A program made the translations under genes and the position numbers. Below, one piece after another: positions 23,304 through 34,391 of a stretch of 64,000 nucleotides of DNA. Numbering within the stretch: position 1 is the stretch's first letter; each line of letters begins with the position of its first letter. Source of the DNA: Perkinsus olseni (lineage: Eukaryota; Perkinsozoa; Perkinsida); NCBI GenBank assembly GCA_013115125.1, contig JABANN010000006.1, forward strand, positions 112,689-176,688, in the 5' to 3' direction. The notes below the pieces were generated by a model, which was given only the letters and a program-made list of their open reading frames with translations, ran no database searches and was not told the origin of the DNA.

Positions 23304-26300
23304 TCAGCCGCCACGTACGCCGCATAGATTGCCGGTGACGACAAACTTCGGTAGCCATATTTGCCTGCCATCCCCCGGCTTCGAGCCAAGATACAGGTCC
23401 GATGTCTCGTATCTGAGCCCAGGAAAGTCCGAGCCGGGACGCAGGCTGCGGTAGTACTGGCAGTAGAACTTCTCGCCCCTCTTCATTTGGGCCACATCTG
23501 GCTGGTCATGGAAGTAGTCGATGGCCGCAAAGACAACTTCCCTGTACGGACGTATGCCCTCGTGGTCCGACGTAGTGATCGACGCCGAGCTGCTGGCGGA
23601 GGCGACCTTCGGGGCCTCTACACAGGACGCCGAGTACAAACCACTGCTCGAGAACAGGACGTACAGTACTCTTGTCATAACCGGCAGGCTTAGCCTCATC
23701 AACCGGCTTAGGTCTGTCCTTGAGGGCGGACTCTGGATGGGACTGAGGCTCAGTAGGACGCGATCTCGGAAGCTGAGGGAGATGGAATGGACCGAGACTG
23801 AAGGCCATGCCGCCTACCGACGGCCTGAACTCTGACGTACTGCCGTAGAGCTTGAAGAAGCGTTGCCTCTGCCAGGCTTCGCCAAAGCGTCTATCGCGGG
23901 CATCTCGGATATTCCTGTTCCAGAGCTTCTTGTGGTCGACACAGGCAAGCCTCACTGTCGCTGCGCCCGGACAGCCTCTGGCCCCTTGATGTCAACTATG
24001 AGGTCCCAGAAGGGATCGCAGGCGGGCAACAGGGCAGCTATCTCGGACGGTATACCACACATTATCGAACTCAGCATGCACATCATGGCCTGAAGAACAA
24101 CAGTGGCACGCTAGAGGCGTGGGCGTCAGGACCTGAGCCCATGCTTCCTTAGTCTGGACGCATGTGTAGTAGCCACCAAGATCGAGATGTACTCCACCCT
24201 TATCCATGAACTCTGGTCGATATCTAAACCTCCCCACCTGTCACCACAACCTCAGTGCGCCTCGCCAGTCAATCGCCCAGCACCTCCTCAATGAAGGCAA
24301 ATGGCCACCAGAGCATCAGCTGGTCCACAAAGTCGTCTCGGCTCCAGGACACTCCGGGATTGCAGTTGCCGCCCGTCCAGTAGCCAGCAGTGCGGTTGTA
24401 CTCCCCTACACTGCACCACAGCTGCTCGAGGAGGGCATCGTTCTCCTGCATGAACCTAGCGTCACGCGCCTCGAAACTCCACCAGACGTAAAGGGCTCCT
24501 ACAAGGTAGCCATGAAAGTATCATCCTCATTGTTCTCCTGTTCGTACGCTGCAGAGTTCCGCCACCTCCCAGTACCATCTGGCTTACCTGACGCCGCGCC
24601 AACAGTTAATGCTACAAACCCGACCACAACCCACCTGGAGGGGCCTCAGGCGGCGGCATGTGTTTATTCCAACCAACATACTCCCAGAAAATGTCAAACT
24701 CAGGAGCACAACTGGCTACCATCTTAGCATCCGGTATCCCTGCCGCCATCGCGGCCAGAATTGGCATCACCGCTCGGCACAGCATTGGCGACCCGATGCC
24801 TGACATGGCACGCTACTAGTTCTCCAGATGCTCCAGTGCTGCTCACAGGCTACTGCATTATGGACCTCGTCAGCTACGTATACTCCTCCCTTCTCCCCTT
24901 GTGTCTTATGGTCATGTGTCTTCCCTCGAGCCACTGCGTTGTACCTCGGCCTCCACCTTGTCCCCAGTTTATCGAGGACAGCATCCGGCCAGATCTGCAT
25001 GCAGTACCTGCGACATCCCAGACAGTATCCATGTCCTCATCAACTCCGAACCACTACCACACGACGTTCCCATTGGTGATCGTCAAGCCGTGGTCCAGCT
25101 CTGCTCGGATGTAGTACTCGCCCCTGTATGACTGGCGCACTTTAGCAAACATACTCCGGTACCTACAGAGCCACCTTTCTCCAACCCTTCCCCCACCATC
25201 ACCTACTTAGCCATGGCCACCTCTCCTTCCACATGAGGCCAGTTGGGTCTGCACACTTCAAGATTGCGGCGCGCCAGCTCGACCTGAGGCAGCCCACGAC
25301 CTTTGCCATTCCCAGCGATCGCTAATCTGACCGCCGAAGCGTTCCTGTCAGAGCGCATAGGCTCCATGTAATTCTTCACTGCTTGGGACGTCTTGGCGTC
25401 CTTGTCATCGTACTTCGATTTATACCTAAGAGAAGGGCAGCAACGGCGACATAGCCTACGCTGAGGTCATCATGATCCTCATGATTACGATAATGACCTA
25501 AGCCCAGAACCAAAAGGACCCAAGAGGATCCGAAAGTAGTCCGGTGGCGTCCATAATGATAAGGATGAATACTAGACAACAACGTCTAGAATCACTGAAC
25601 GAAGCCGTGATTCGAATAATCATGAAGACTCGAGTCCAAGACCAGAAGGGTTCTAAAGGGTCCAAGAGTGATACAGTGGAGCCCAAGATCATGATGCTGA
25701 ATACTAGATAAGAGCGCCCTAAAATCACTGAACAACGCCGTAATACGAGCTACAGACAGCAACTCATCAGGAGGCTGCGACTGAAGTGCCGCGACAACGG
25801 GAAGAAAGCAGAGGAAGCATCCACGTGACGCACTTGGTATGGCCGCCCTTCTCTTCCACCACCTGCACCACTCGCGTAGCAGGCGGTCGATCTCTCACCT
25901 GATACGACGGGACCAAAGCTTCACCTACAGGGTGTATCCACCGCTACTACCAATCCTAGCTTCTCGAGCCAATCCCACCACTCTGCAGCAGCCGGGCATA
26001 CCATGGCGATCTGAAGGCTGTCACGAACTAGGGAGCCGGGTCTCCTGAACACCTGCCTCCGGTGGTATGTTGAGGGAGAATCCCGCCCCTATGACGGCCA
26101 TGGCGCGGACGCTCTCCATCCTCCCCTGAAGTTTAACACCCCAAGCACCCGAGTAGTGCCCGCTCAACAGGTAAATGCCTGATCTGTCGGGCTGGTACCC
26201 ACGCCCTAAAAAAACTGCGTCACCGCAACAGCTAGAGGTGTCAGTAACCGTTCCTCACCACCGCCATCATTATAGGGTCCTATCTCAGGCTTCCAGGCAT

Positions 26301-26534
26301 CCTCAAATTTGTCAATGTCCTTGCTATACCACTTATTGCAGTACCCGAGGAGCTCCTCCAGCGTCACTTTACGGACGCCTGCGTTCTGTATATCGAAGGA
26401 CATGTACCTAGCTCAGTATGACCAGCTGGTGTTCCTACAGGAGCTGCTCACCTCCCGAGGCTATTGCCGTGCTTCTCATGAGCTCTCTTCAGTGCATGCT
26501 CCAAGGCTTCATTCGCCTTGGCGTTGTATGTCAT
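23304..26534 (-). CDS. Tandem paralogue A of an unrecognised internally repeated protein
   Basis: Middle of the three tandem paralogues, ATG at 26534. It carries the same module order as its neighbours: WKPEIG (near 26285); SVRAMAVIGAGFSLNIPPE near 26080-26130; VELARRNLEVCRPNWPHVEG near 25250; DKLGTRWRPRYNAVARG near 24940; KGGVYVADEVHNAVACE; a helical block with AGIPDAKMVASCAPEFDIFW (near 24700); SWSRDDFVDQLMLWW (near 24320); DKGGVHLDLGGYY (near 24190); and C-terminal AAIDYFHDQPDVAQMKRGEK and LPKFVVTGNL, ending VRGG and TGA at 23304. One intron (about 25430-25850) is unusually long for this locus and contains a tandem duplication. No known domain recognised. Confidence 0.75.
25480..25745. repeat. 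Two-copy tandem repeat of about 127 bp within an intron
   Basis: The stretch from about 25489 to 25614 recurs, diverged, at about 25615 to 25741. Shared blocks include GAATACTAGA, AATCACTGAAC and GGNTCCNAAGAG-like segments in the same order. It lies in an intron of paralogue A and explains why that intron is several times longer than its neighbours. Confidence 0.6.
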
Positions 26535-26694
26535 TAAAAAAAGAAAAACTCAATCGACCGCAACGATGAACAGCATGGCCGGAGTTGAAAGCTTTCAAAA
26601 GGCGACAAGCAAGTTAGGGGGAGGACACACAGCGGACGTTATCGTATTTTGATCGGTGAGAAAAAATAAGAAAATCAATTTCTGGCTGTTGATG

Positions 26695-29600
26695 CTACCC
26701 TCCCTTCACCATCCTCAAATCACCAGTAACCACAAACTTCGGTAACCAGAGCAGCTCTTTGGAGCCCTCCTTGTGACCGAGGAAAAGATTCTTCGTCTCT
26801 TTCCTGAAGCCTCGCGCCATTTCTGTGCTCAGCAGAACCCCACTCTCCCTCCTACTTGCAGTGGAACCTATCCCCCCTCTTCATTCGAGCCACACCATCC
26901 TCGTCGTGGTCGTAGTCGATCGCAGCGGTGACCACACCATTGTACTGCCTCACGTCCTGGCCCTCACTAGCTGATGGCGCTGTGGACTCGGTACAGATGC
27001 TGGAGGGGTAACCAGCCTCTGCAGCCTGCGATGCTGATGCTACCGCTGGAGGCTGCTGTGGGGCGGTAGGCTCTGAGGTAGAATGGCGATCTCAGTCGGT
27101 GGGAAAATGCCAGGTAGTGTAGAGGTGCTAGGAAACGGAACAGAGATCGAGTTACTCTTGATGGCATCCTTTGGCTTCTTCTTTGAGGACTCCGTTTCTT
27201 CGACCCTCCTGTTGCCAGGCCCTTCCGGAGACCGCTGAGCTACTGCTGCTCGAGGCTCGACTTCAGCTGTCTCCCGACGAGGCCGGCTGGACTCCGACGT
27301 CCCCTCCGAGGACGGTAACTGCATAGATGACCCCAAAGAATGCGCGCGACAGACTGCTATATCAGCGCGGAGACCGAGCTACTCACAGCGGGTTGGAACA
27401 TAGTGCAGTCCCCATGCAACTTCCTGAACCGCTGTTGTTGCCAGGATACATCAAAACGACGATTGCGAGCCTCTCGGATTTTCCTGCGAAGAGCAACGGT
27501 GACAGGCGAGCTGCGATGGACATGGCATCCAGAGCGCAACGCCAGAAGCTCACGCTCGTTGCACTCGGACGACTTCTGGCCCTTCCTTGTCTACTATGAA
27601 ATCCCAAAAGGGGTCGCTGGCGGGCAACAGGGCCGCGATCTCGCCCGGTATACCACACATTATAGAGCTCAGCATGCACATCATCGACTGAGAAGGGGAG
27701 CAGCAGCAGCAGCCATGTGAATAGAAGAAAGCATCGAAGCCATCGGAGCCAGACGTAGGAGGGCAAAAACGGGGAAACTATCGACTACCTACCTGAGCCC
27801 AGACCTCCTTAGATTGAACTGACGTCCACGCGCCCCCGATGTCCAGTACCAAGCCTCCCTTATCCATAAAGTTCGGTCGATATCGGAACTTGCCGACCTG
27901 CCAACATACGATAAAGCACAGTCCTTTAATTAACCACCTCACCTCTTCGACAACAGCATCCCCCCACCAGAGCATGAGATTATCCACAAAGTCGTCTCGA
28001 CTCCACGATACACCAGGGATGCATTCACCACCACACCACATGCCGTTGGTCCTATGATACTCACCAGCGTTGTACCACTGCAGTTCCAGGAGGGCGTCGT
28101 TCTCCTGCTGGAACCTGCTCATCACACGGATCAAGTCGACCCACACCCGCAGTGAGGCCCACAGCTGCGCCATGAAGGTGTCGTCTCTGTTGTTGTCGTC
28201 GTCATACGCTCGGGAGTCCCTCCACTTGCCGCTATCGCCAGGCTTTCCTGCACGACAGCTGCATGTATAACACCTGGGCCGCTCACACTACCATTGGGAG
28301 CCTCAGGCGGGGGCATGTTCTTATTCCAGCCAACATACTCCCAGAAGATATCAAATTGAGGAGCATTCTGGGCAACCATCCGAGCGTTGGGTATACCAGC
28401 AGCAATGGCGGCGAGGATCGGCATCACCGCTCGGCACAGCGCCGGGGACCCGATACCTAGCACAACAACACTGCTCATATAGAGTCAACATAAACAAAGC
28501 GGTATACTCAAAGCCTCATCGGATCATGACCAACAGTTCCCCACAAAATGCTGGAATGACCGGCGTCTTGCAAGCAGGCAAGAGTTGTAAGAAAACGGCT
28601 CCCACTCTCTCACATGCCACGGCCTTATGAGTCTCATCTGCTATATAAACCCCTCCCTTGTCTCCTTGATATCGAGAGTCGTGATAGTTCCTTCGAGCCA
28701 CTGCACAGAACCTCGGCCTCCACCTCGTTCCCAGTCTGTCCAGGACTGCATCCGGCCAGATCTGAGTGCAGTACCTACGGCCCGGTCCTCGGTGAGCCAA
28801 GCGCTCCCGCTACCAACCGACACTCGAACCAGAATTGAAGGCAACACCCGCTGGGCTGCTCACCATAAGAGATTGCCTGTGGTAACGTGAAGGCCAAAGT
28901 CAAGCTCGGCTCGGATGTAGGACTCTCCTCTGTACGACTGACGAATCTTGTCGAACATCACTTCGTACCTTGGAATGGCCGGTAAAAAGTCGGGACCATA
29001 ACGAGACAAACAGCAACTCGAAGGCTCCGCTTCAACGACTTACTGCAGCTGGGCTTCTCGACCCTCAATATCCTTCCAATCAGGTCGCCGAATCTCCATA
29101 TCCTTCCTGGCATACTCAACCTACCCTTGGAAGCCCGTCTCCACCACCACGGCCACACAACTCTCCCCACCTGCGCTCGGCACCTCTCCGTCCACATCGC
29201 TTGTGTGTAGTTCTTCACTGCTATTGACGTCGTTGCCGTGTCATCCTGATAGTACCCTCGGTACCTCAATAGGAGACACACCGTGACACCGTCAGGCCGT
29301 CGCCCCGACGTACTTCGAGTTCTTTCCTTTCTCCAAGGGTTCCCTCTTTATCCTTGTAGCTGGTGGTCTATCACGAATCTGAGTCCACCATGTCAACCAA
29401 TACCAGCCTCCACGCTGCCACTCACTATCCCAAGCTTCTCGAGCCAGTCCCACCACATGCTCGCCGCGGGGCATACCATAGCGACCTGATGGAGCAGGAG
29501 TGGCGTCCAGGGGCGGAAGGCGACACACCTGTGCCGGTATCTGCAATGCGAAGCCTGCTCCAATGACCCCCATGGCTCTGACGCTCTCAACTCTTCCTTG

Positions 29601-30108
29601 TATCTTGATACCATATGCGCCGCTGTTGTAGCCACTGAGCAGCATTATGCCCGACCGGTCCGGTTGCCAGCTGCCGTAACCTGCCAGGGGTAAGCCGCAC
29701 TTAAACGCGGAGCGAAGGCGAGGCAAACGCCGCGAAAGTCACGAAGACACTACTGCGAGATGGGGAGAAAAGGGAGGAGCTCTTTGATTTCGACGTGAAT
29801 GCTGGGCTGACCTCCAGAGTCAGTGGGAGTGCCTATCTCCGGCCTCCAGCCGTCCTCGAATTTATCCCTCTCCTTGTTATACCACATATTGCAGTATTCA
29901 ATAAGATCATCATCAGACACGTTACGAGTACTAGCATTCTGTATCTCAAACGACAAGTACCTACGAATGATACGAGGGAAGAGCAGCGGTAACAACAACA
30001 GAATAAGCAACAGGAGTAGTGTTACCGCCCCTGGCTGTGGGCGTTCTTCTGCTGAGACCTCTCCAAGGCATCAGTCAAGGCTTCATTGGCCTTCTCATTG
30101 TATGCCAT
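26695..30108 (-). CDS. Tandem paralogue B of an unrecognised internally repeated protein
   Basis: The most clearly readable copy. The ATG at 30108 begins MAYNEKANEALTDALERSQQ. Region 1 (29.3-30.0 kb) has DDDLIEYCNMWYNKERDKFE, WRPEIG, WQPDRSGIMLLSGY, VRAMGVIGAGFALQIPAQ and CPAASMWWDWLEKLG. Region 2 (28.3-29.3 kb) has TSIAVKNYTQAMWTERC, DRLGTRWRPRF, KGGVYIADETHKAVAC, RAVMPILAAIAAGIPNARMV and FDIFWEYVG. Region 3 (27.5-28.3 kb) has FRYRPNFMDKGGLVLDIGGA, MMCMLSSIMCGIPGEIAALL and ASDPFWDF. Region 4 ends RMKRGDRFHCK and LPKFVVTGDL, with the stop TAG at 26695. The regions repeat a pattern: W/YRP, a KGG-type strand, a helix with AGIP, then a bulky FW/WW block. A Ser/Pro-rich linker sits near 27.1-27.3 kb. 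Family unknown. Confidence 0.78.
27938..28039 (-). repeat. 102-bp tract identical to paralogue C
   Basis: Partner of 20946-21047. A second shorter identical tract lies at 28312-28373, matching 21324-21385 (62 bases) in paralogue C. Flanking exon sequence is diverged in both cases. Confidence 0.75.
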
Positions 30109-30610
30109 AAAGGAAGCGAAATTGGTCCAATGCCAACGAGCCTAGCTGCTGTGAGGCTTATTTTTCACTCTCATTTCTCCGAAAGACGAAGATGCCAGCG
30201 GCTGCGACTATGCCAAAACAGCTTCGCGGTTAATTTTTTCGCCTTAAAAGGGGAGGCAGTCGAGTGACTCCGACAGCGAACGTTGTTTTCGAGGCCTTTC
30301 GCGCATGAGCCGTCCGATGGCGATCAGGCAACGCCAAGGGCTGAGCTGCAGGACAGCTCCCTACCAGGAATACCGGGGCGTGTACCGCTAACCGCAGAAC
30401 CAAGAGGCGTAGTAAATCTTGCGCGTGCGCAAGATTCGGCTGCGCACATGCGTGCAAGACCTTCCCATCCCATTAACCGAAGCCGCAAGTCTCCAATAGG
30501 AATTATAGAAACTAATGATGCCTTATGATACATCAGACACAAAACTGTGATTCGGAAACTACGGAAAGTCCCAAAAATAAACACAACGCCCGCTGGACCG
30601 TGGGTCGAGT
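30109..30610. other. Spacer between paralogue B and the MOCS3 gene
   Basis: About 0.5 kb without a gene. It holds the presumed promoter of paralogue B and the 3' end of the MOCS3 gene, which is also on the minus strand. A copy of ATTCGGAAACTRCGGAAA lies near 30543-30560; the same string recurs near 41916-41933. Confidence 0.5.
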
Positions 30611-32250
30611 TCACGGGATGAAGAGGTGCTTGCCCGCCACGCCCAACTCCTTCGCAGCCTGCATGATGCCGCCATCTAGGTTGAGAAGGTACTTGAAGGA
30701 AGTCTGCAACGCACACACGGCAAGACGACTGTCGTTGCCTGAAAGAGAGAATGAAAGCAGACGGCAGACACGAGGTGGGCCTACCTTTCCGACAGCACAC
30801 AACAGCCGTGTTCGGGCGGCGGTCCTCCAACAGCGCCTTGACTTTATCTACGAAGGCTTGGGAGTCCTCGTAGGGCACATTGACGCTGCCCCTGAGGTGG
30901 ACCATGTCGAACTGGGGCTTAGGCCGCACGTCGATGACCAGGCATGCGGCCGATGGACTCTCCAGCATGAGATGCCGCAACTGAAAGGGAGGCCGATGAT
31001 GGGCCTTGAGGGAGGAGGGCACGCTCACCTGCTTAGGGCCAATGCTGTTGACAGCAGGCAGCTGGACCGCATCGGTGTCATCATGAAGGCTGCTGGCATC
31101 GCTACGGTCCTGTGCTGCAGCGGACTCCTCAGTCCACCCACACACTGGGCAGTCCGGTCGCCGCTTCAACACCACCGTCCTTGTCGACAGCCCTCCGTCG
31201 AGCATATCCACCAACAAGAGTCTTCCCGACAGGCTGGCCTCCTCCAGCTGAGGGCCGTCCATCAAGGCAAGCTTTAGCGCCTCTGAGGCCATCACAGAGC
31301 CGATCATGCCTGGTAACGGCGGAAAGACACCGAGGGTATCGCAGCCACCTCGGCCGCGCCCTCCCTCAGAAGGTGAGGGTTCCGGAAAGACACAGCGCAT
31401 GCAAGGGCCGGCCTCGCCGCTGCAGTATACCGTCACTTGGCCCGACCACTGCATGGCGGCGCCCGACACGAGAGGACGCCTCGCTGTGGCACAGGCTGAG
31501 GACAGGAGCCAGCGGGTAGCCGGGCAGTCTGTGCAGTCTAGGATGATATCGTGCTTGCCGACCAGATCACGAACGTTTGTCTTGGTCAGCATGCCGGGGG
31601 CTGCCTCAACCGAGACCCCCTTCATGGCCACTCGACGGCAGGCTGCACGGGCCGAATCTGACTTCTTCCGCCCAACATCGCTCATCGTATACAGTTGGTG
31701 CTGTCGCTGTAAATTAGACGCCTCAACAACGTCCCCATCGATGAGGGTAATGCGGCAGCCTGGCAGCAGGCATGCCGCTATGTACGTCGCACAGGTATTA
31801 GCAAGACCCCCACAGCCGACGACGAGGAAGGATCTGAACAAAGGGGACCATGGGACTGCCTCCCTCTTCGCCCAGTACGTACTTCTTATGCAGAGGCCGC
31901 TTGGAGAGCTGCGGCAAAGCCATCATCCGACAGCCCCTCTCAATCTCATCGCGACTCATGTCGCTCCGCTGGACAAACATGCTTGCATTACGCCAGAAGG
32001 CCTGTCGACGTTTCCGAAGATACCACAGCGCCGACCCGCAAAGGACCCCGACGCACCCAAAGCCGAGGAGAGTACTTCGGCGGGCATCGACTAAAACTCG
32101 GGGTAAATGAATTCGAGGCAGGCTCGGTAGGTAAGAGGACAGCGGCGCCAGGCCAGATGGCCACGTTAAGAATGTCGGCCAAGTGGGCGGCCATGAAGGC
32201 AGGAGCCAGGGCGGAACAGCCGCCGATAGAGCGGATACGGCGGTTGACAT
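30611..32250 (-). CDS. MOCS3/UBA4-type adenylyltransferase-sulfurtransferase
   Basis: An E1-like ThiF/MoeB domain fused to a rhodanese domain. This protein activates the C-terminus of URM1 and/or MOCS2A-type carriers for tRNA thiolation and molybdopterin synthesis. Visible motifs are the nucleotide-binding VVGCGGLA, then DGDVVEASNLQRQ, DCTDCPATRWLL, and two Zn-binding pairs CMRC and CPVC. The C-terminal rhodanese has VIDVRPKPQFDMVHLRGSVN and the persulfide loop CCRKGNDS, completed across a short intron. The gene ends in KHLFIP and TGA at 30611. A 49-bp intron (GTACGT...TTCAG, near 31840-31890) joins HKK to SFLVVGCGG. The start is uncertain. ATG 32250 gives a long N-terminus with one hydrophobic span (LLGFGCVGVLCGSALWYL) that is unusual for the family; ATG 31980 would give a normal length. 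Confidence 0.88.
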
Positions 32251-32602
32251 AGAAAACACGAAAGCTAGCCGCGAGGGAGGGTAGACAAAGAGGTATCACT
32301 TCAACACAATTCAAGTAGTAGTAGGAGTATACATGATGGGTTGAAGGACTGGTCGTGGACGCATGACGCTCCGATACAGCCTGTAAGCCATCCTGGAGCT
32401 CTTCGGGGAGCATAATAGGAGGAGGGACGAGCTGACGGAGGCCAACCATCTATGCAATAGTACAACATTAGCCTACCTTTCCTGTCGATGACTTCTCCAA
32501 GGCTATACCGCGCATGGCACGGTTCCTAATGCCGCCACCAATGCTGTCCTTCTTGCCGTCTCGTAGTACTAACGAATGACCCCTCCTCGAGGTACCACGG
32601 CT

Positions 32603-32639
<37 letters not shown>

Positions 32640-33110
32640 CTGTGGATGTCAGTATTGACTCCGACCTCCTTCGTGTGCTTCGCTCCGGCCCCTAGCAAGG
32701 TCCGGGACATGAGCCGGCCTGAGAGGAGACCCCTCAGCATTAGACTGGAGAACGCAGCACCTTTAGAGCCAGCCAGAGCGTCAAATGCTTGCTCAGTGAA
32801 GTCCCGATCGAAGGGCCACGGACGGCCCCCTCGCCGCTGCCTCAATCCCAACCATCGCCACAGTTCGAAGAACAATAAACCCTTCTCTGGGTCGTGGGTG
32901 TGACGGTCAAGTGACGACACAGCCGCTTCGATCGACCCGTATCTCAGAACAGGACATGCTGCCCCATGGATGACGTGCTCGCCCTACTCACGGGCCGCCC
33001 ATTGTTGCATGTACGCTAGTTCTGGCCCCCATACCAGCAGCAGTTCTGCAGGGAAGTCTGGGGCAGACGACGAGGAGGCGGGAAGATCCTAAGGAAGCGG
33101 TGTATCATGC
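31988..33110 (-). CDS. Unrecognised gene with polyalanine tract
   Basis: A minus-strand gene immediately upstream of MOCS3. One exon (about 32930 down to 32485) encodes FELWRWLGLRQRRGGRPWPF, a run of about 13 alanines, and a basic segment. It ends at a GTAGGC donor just after STGK. A 27-bp intron candidate and the acceptor CATAG lead to an exon starting MVGLRQLVPPPIMLPEELQ. This frame stays open to 31988 and includes a hydrophobic stretch (MAAHLADILNVAIWPGAAVL). That frame overlaps the alternative 5' part of MOCS3, so the two cannot both be coding as drawn. A 5' exon may lie near 33000-33110. I do not recognise a family. Confidence 0.4.
32601..32640. repeat. AGC/GCT trinucleotide repeat
   Basis: About 12 tandem AGC units on the plus strand, read as polyalanine (GCT codons) on the minus strand within the gene at 31988-33110. 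It is likely length-variable between strains. Confidence 0.8.
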
Positions 33111-34055
33111 TGCGGTCAGGGCCATCATAGCTTCTACATATTGCTGTATATCCCCTCCAGCGTCATCGAGGCCAGGTCGCCTCTCCTCCCGCTTTTTACG
33201 GACCCTCACGACCTGTACGGTGGTGTCCTCCCTAGGACTCCCTCGGACGTCCACATGCCAGTCCTTTAGCCTCGGGCTGCTGGCCTCGAGTCGAGGCGTT
33301 CTCTGCGGCCTCGGTGACCTCCAGCCCGGGCAGCTCCGCTCCTGTCCATCGCCCCTATCTAGCTCGACAGCCGGGAAGTCGCTGGCCCATGTCCTCGGGC
33401 TCGCGTCAATAGTAGCGCTACCGGGATTGGTACTCGTGCAGCTACGACCTTCGAATGGGGCTGGGAAGCCTAGCGAATCTAATGCTCCCACGTCCTGCTG
33501 CGAAGGCGCCGGCCGCTGTACGGGGCTCGGTTCTGCTTGATGGTCTTGATAACGCTTATCGTATTGCCGCAGGAGGTCCTCGTTCATACGTCTCAGCTGA
33601 TGCACTTCCTCGAGGAAGGCATCGATTCCGCCATCCAGACTGCGGCTGCCGGCCGCCGTCGCTCCTCCAGAGATATCTCTGGAGCTATCCCAGGCGAGGA
33701 CTACTGCCGAGCTCGGGTCCCCGCTAGGACAATCCGCCATAGCTAGCCTTCCCGGCTGGAGTTCGTCACGATGGTAGCGCCCTCGCCAACTCCTGGCCGG
33801 AGTCTTCGACGGTGGCTTCGTTGACCGGACCTCCTCTTGGACCCCCTCCCTGGGCGCTCTGGCAGCCTTCCCGAGATCAAGCGGCTTCAGCGAGACTCTC
33901 ATGCTGCCGACACCCTCGACGGTGAGGTGACTAGGGGAGTCGGTCTGCCTCCTGCTCGAGGACCGATGCATCCGAACTGGCGATCTACTTTTGCCCCACC
34001 GGTGACCATCAACGGCTACTCGCTGTGTTGATGGTTGCCGCCATTGAAGGGACAT
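33105..34055 (-). CDS. Unrecognised basic/Pro-Ser-rich protein, 316 residues
   Basis: A single long open frame from ATG 34055 (MSLQWRQPSTQRV) to a TAA at 33105. Composition is rich in Arg, Ser, Pro and Asp, which suggests disorder. One short helical segment stands out near the middle (LEEVHQLRRMNEDLLRQYDK), probably a coiled coil. The C-terminus ends in a helix with QQYVEAMMAL. No domain recognised. An upstream exon is possible because the frame shows no strong start context. It lies in a run of minus-strand genes with little spacing. The opposite-strand frames over this region look like shadows. Confidence 0.5.
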   Translation of the reverse strand: MSLQWRQPSTQRVAVDGHRWGKSRSPVRMHRSSSRRQTDSPSHLTVEGVGSMRVSLKPLDLGKAARAPREGVQEEVRSTKPPSKTPARSWRGRYHRDELQPGRLAMADCPSGDPSSAVVLAWDSSRDISGGATAAGSRSLDGGIDAFLEEVHQLRRMNEDLLRQYDKRYQDHQAEPSPVQRPAPSQQDVGALDSLGFPAPFEGRSCTSTNPGSATIDASPRTWASDFPAVELDRGDGQERSCPGWRSPRPQRTPRLEASSPRLKDWHVDVRGSPREDTTVQVVRVRKKREERRPGLDDAGGDIQQYVEAMMALTAA

Positions 34056-34391
34056 CTGAATACGCCACCCCGGAGAGTCAAGACTCGAACTCGAACCCTC
34101 GTAGCAGCTGTGAAACAGGGTAGTAACGAATTGAAGTCATGTGACTACCCCTACCATGGATACCCATGCGCACTAGAAAGATTCTCGGGCGCTGAAGAAG
34201 GTCTCGGCATTGGAAACGCACCTCGAGTCCTCCGTAGACCTGCCAGACCGAGTGACCCAGGTGTGGCAGCCGGGCCTACTGGTTGCCTTCCTCCTGAGTT
34301 GGCGCCGACGGCGGACTGCCGACCTCCGCAGTTGAACTGGCGAATGCTCTAAACCCTACCAGGGAGGCGCTGGAGCCCCCTAATCGGAGTA

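Noticed and set aside
30525-32110. Plus-strand frames of up to 262 codons
   Set aside because: They lie opposite the MOCS3 exons, whose E1 and rhodanese motifs are unambiguous on the minus strand.
32601-32640. CAG repeat as polyglutamine
   Set aside because: In the only plausible coding frame of the surrounding minus-strand gene it reads as alanine, not glutamine.
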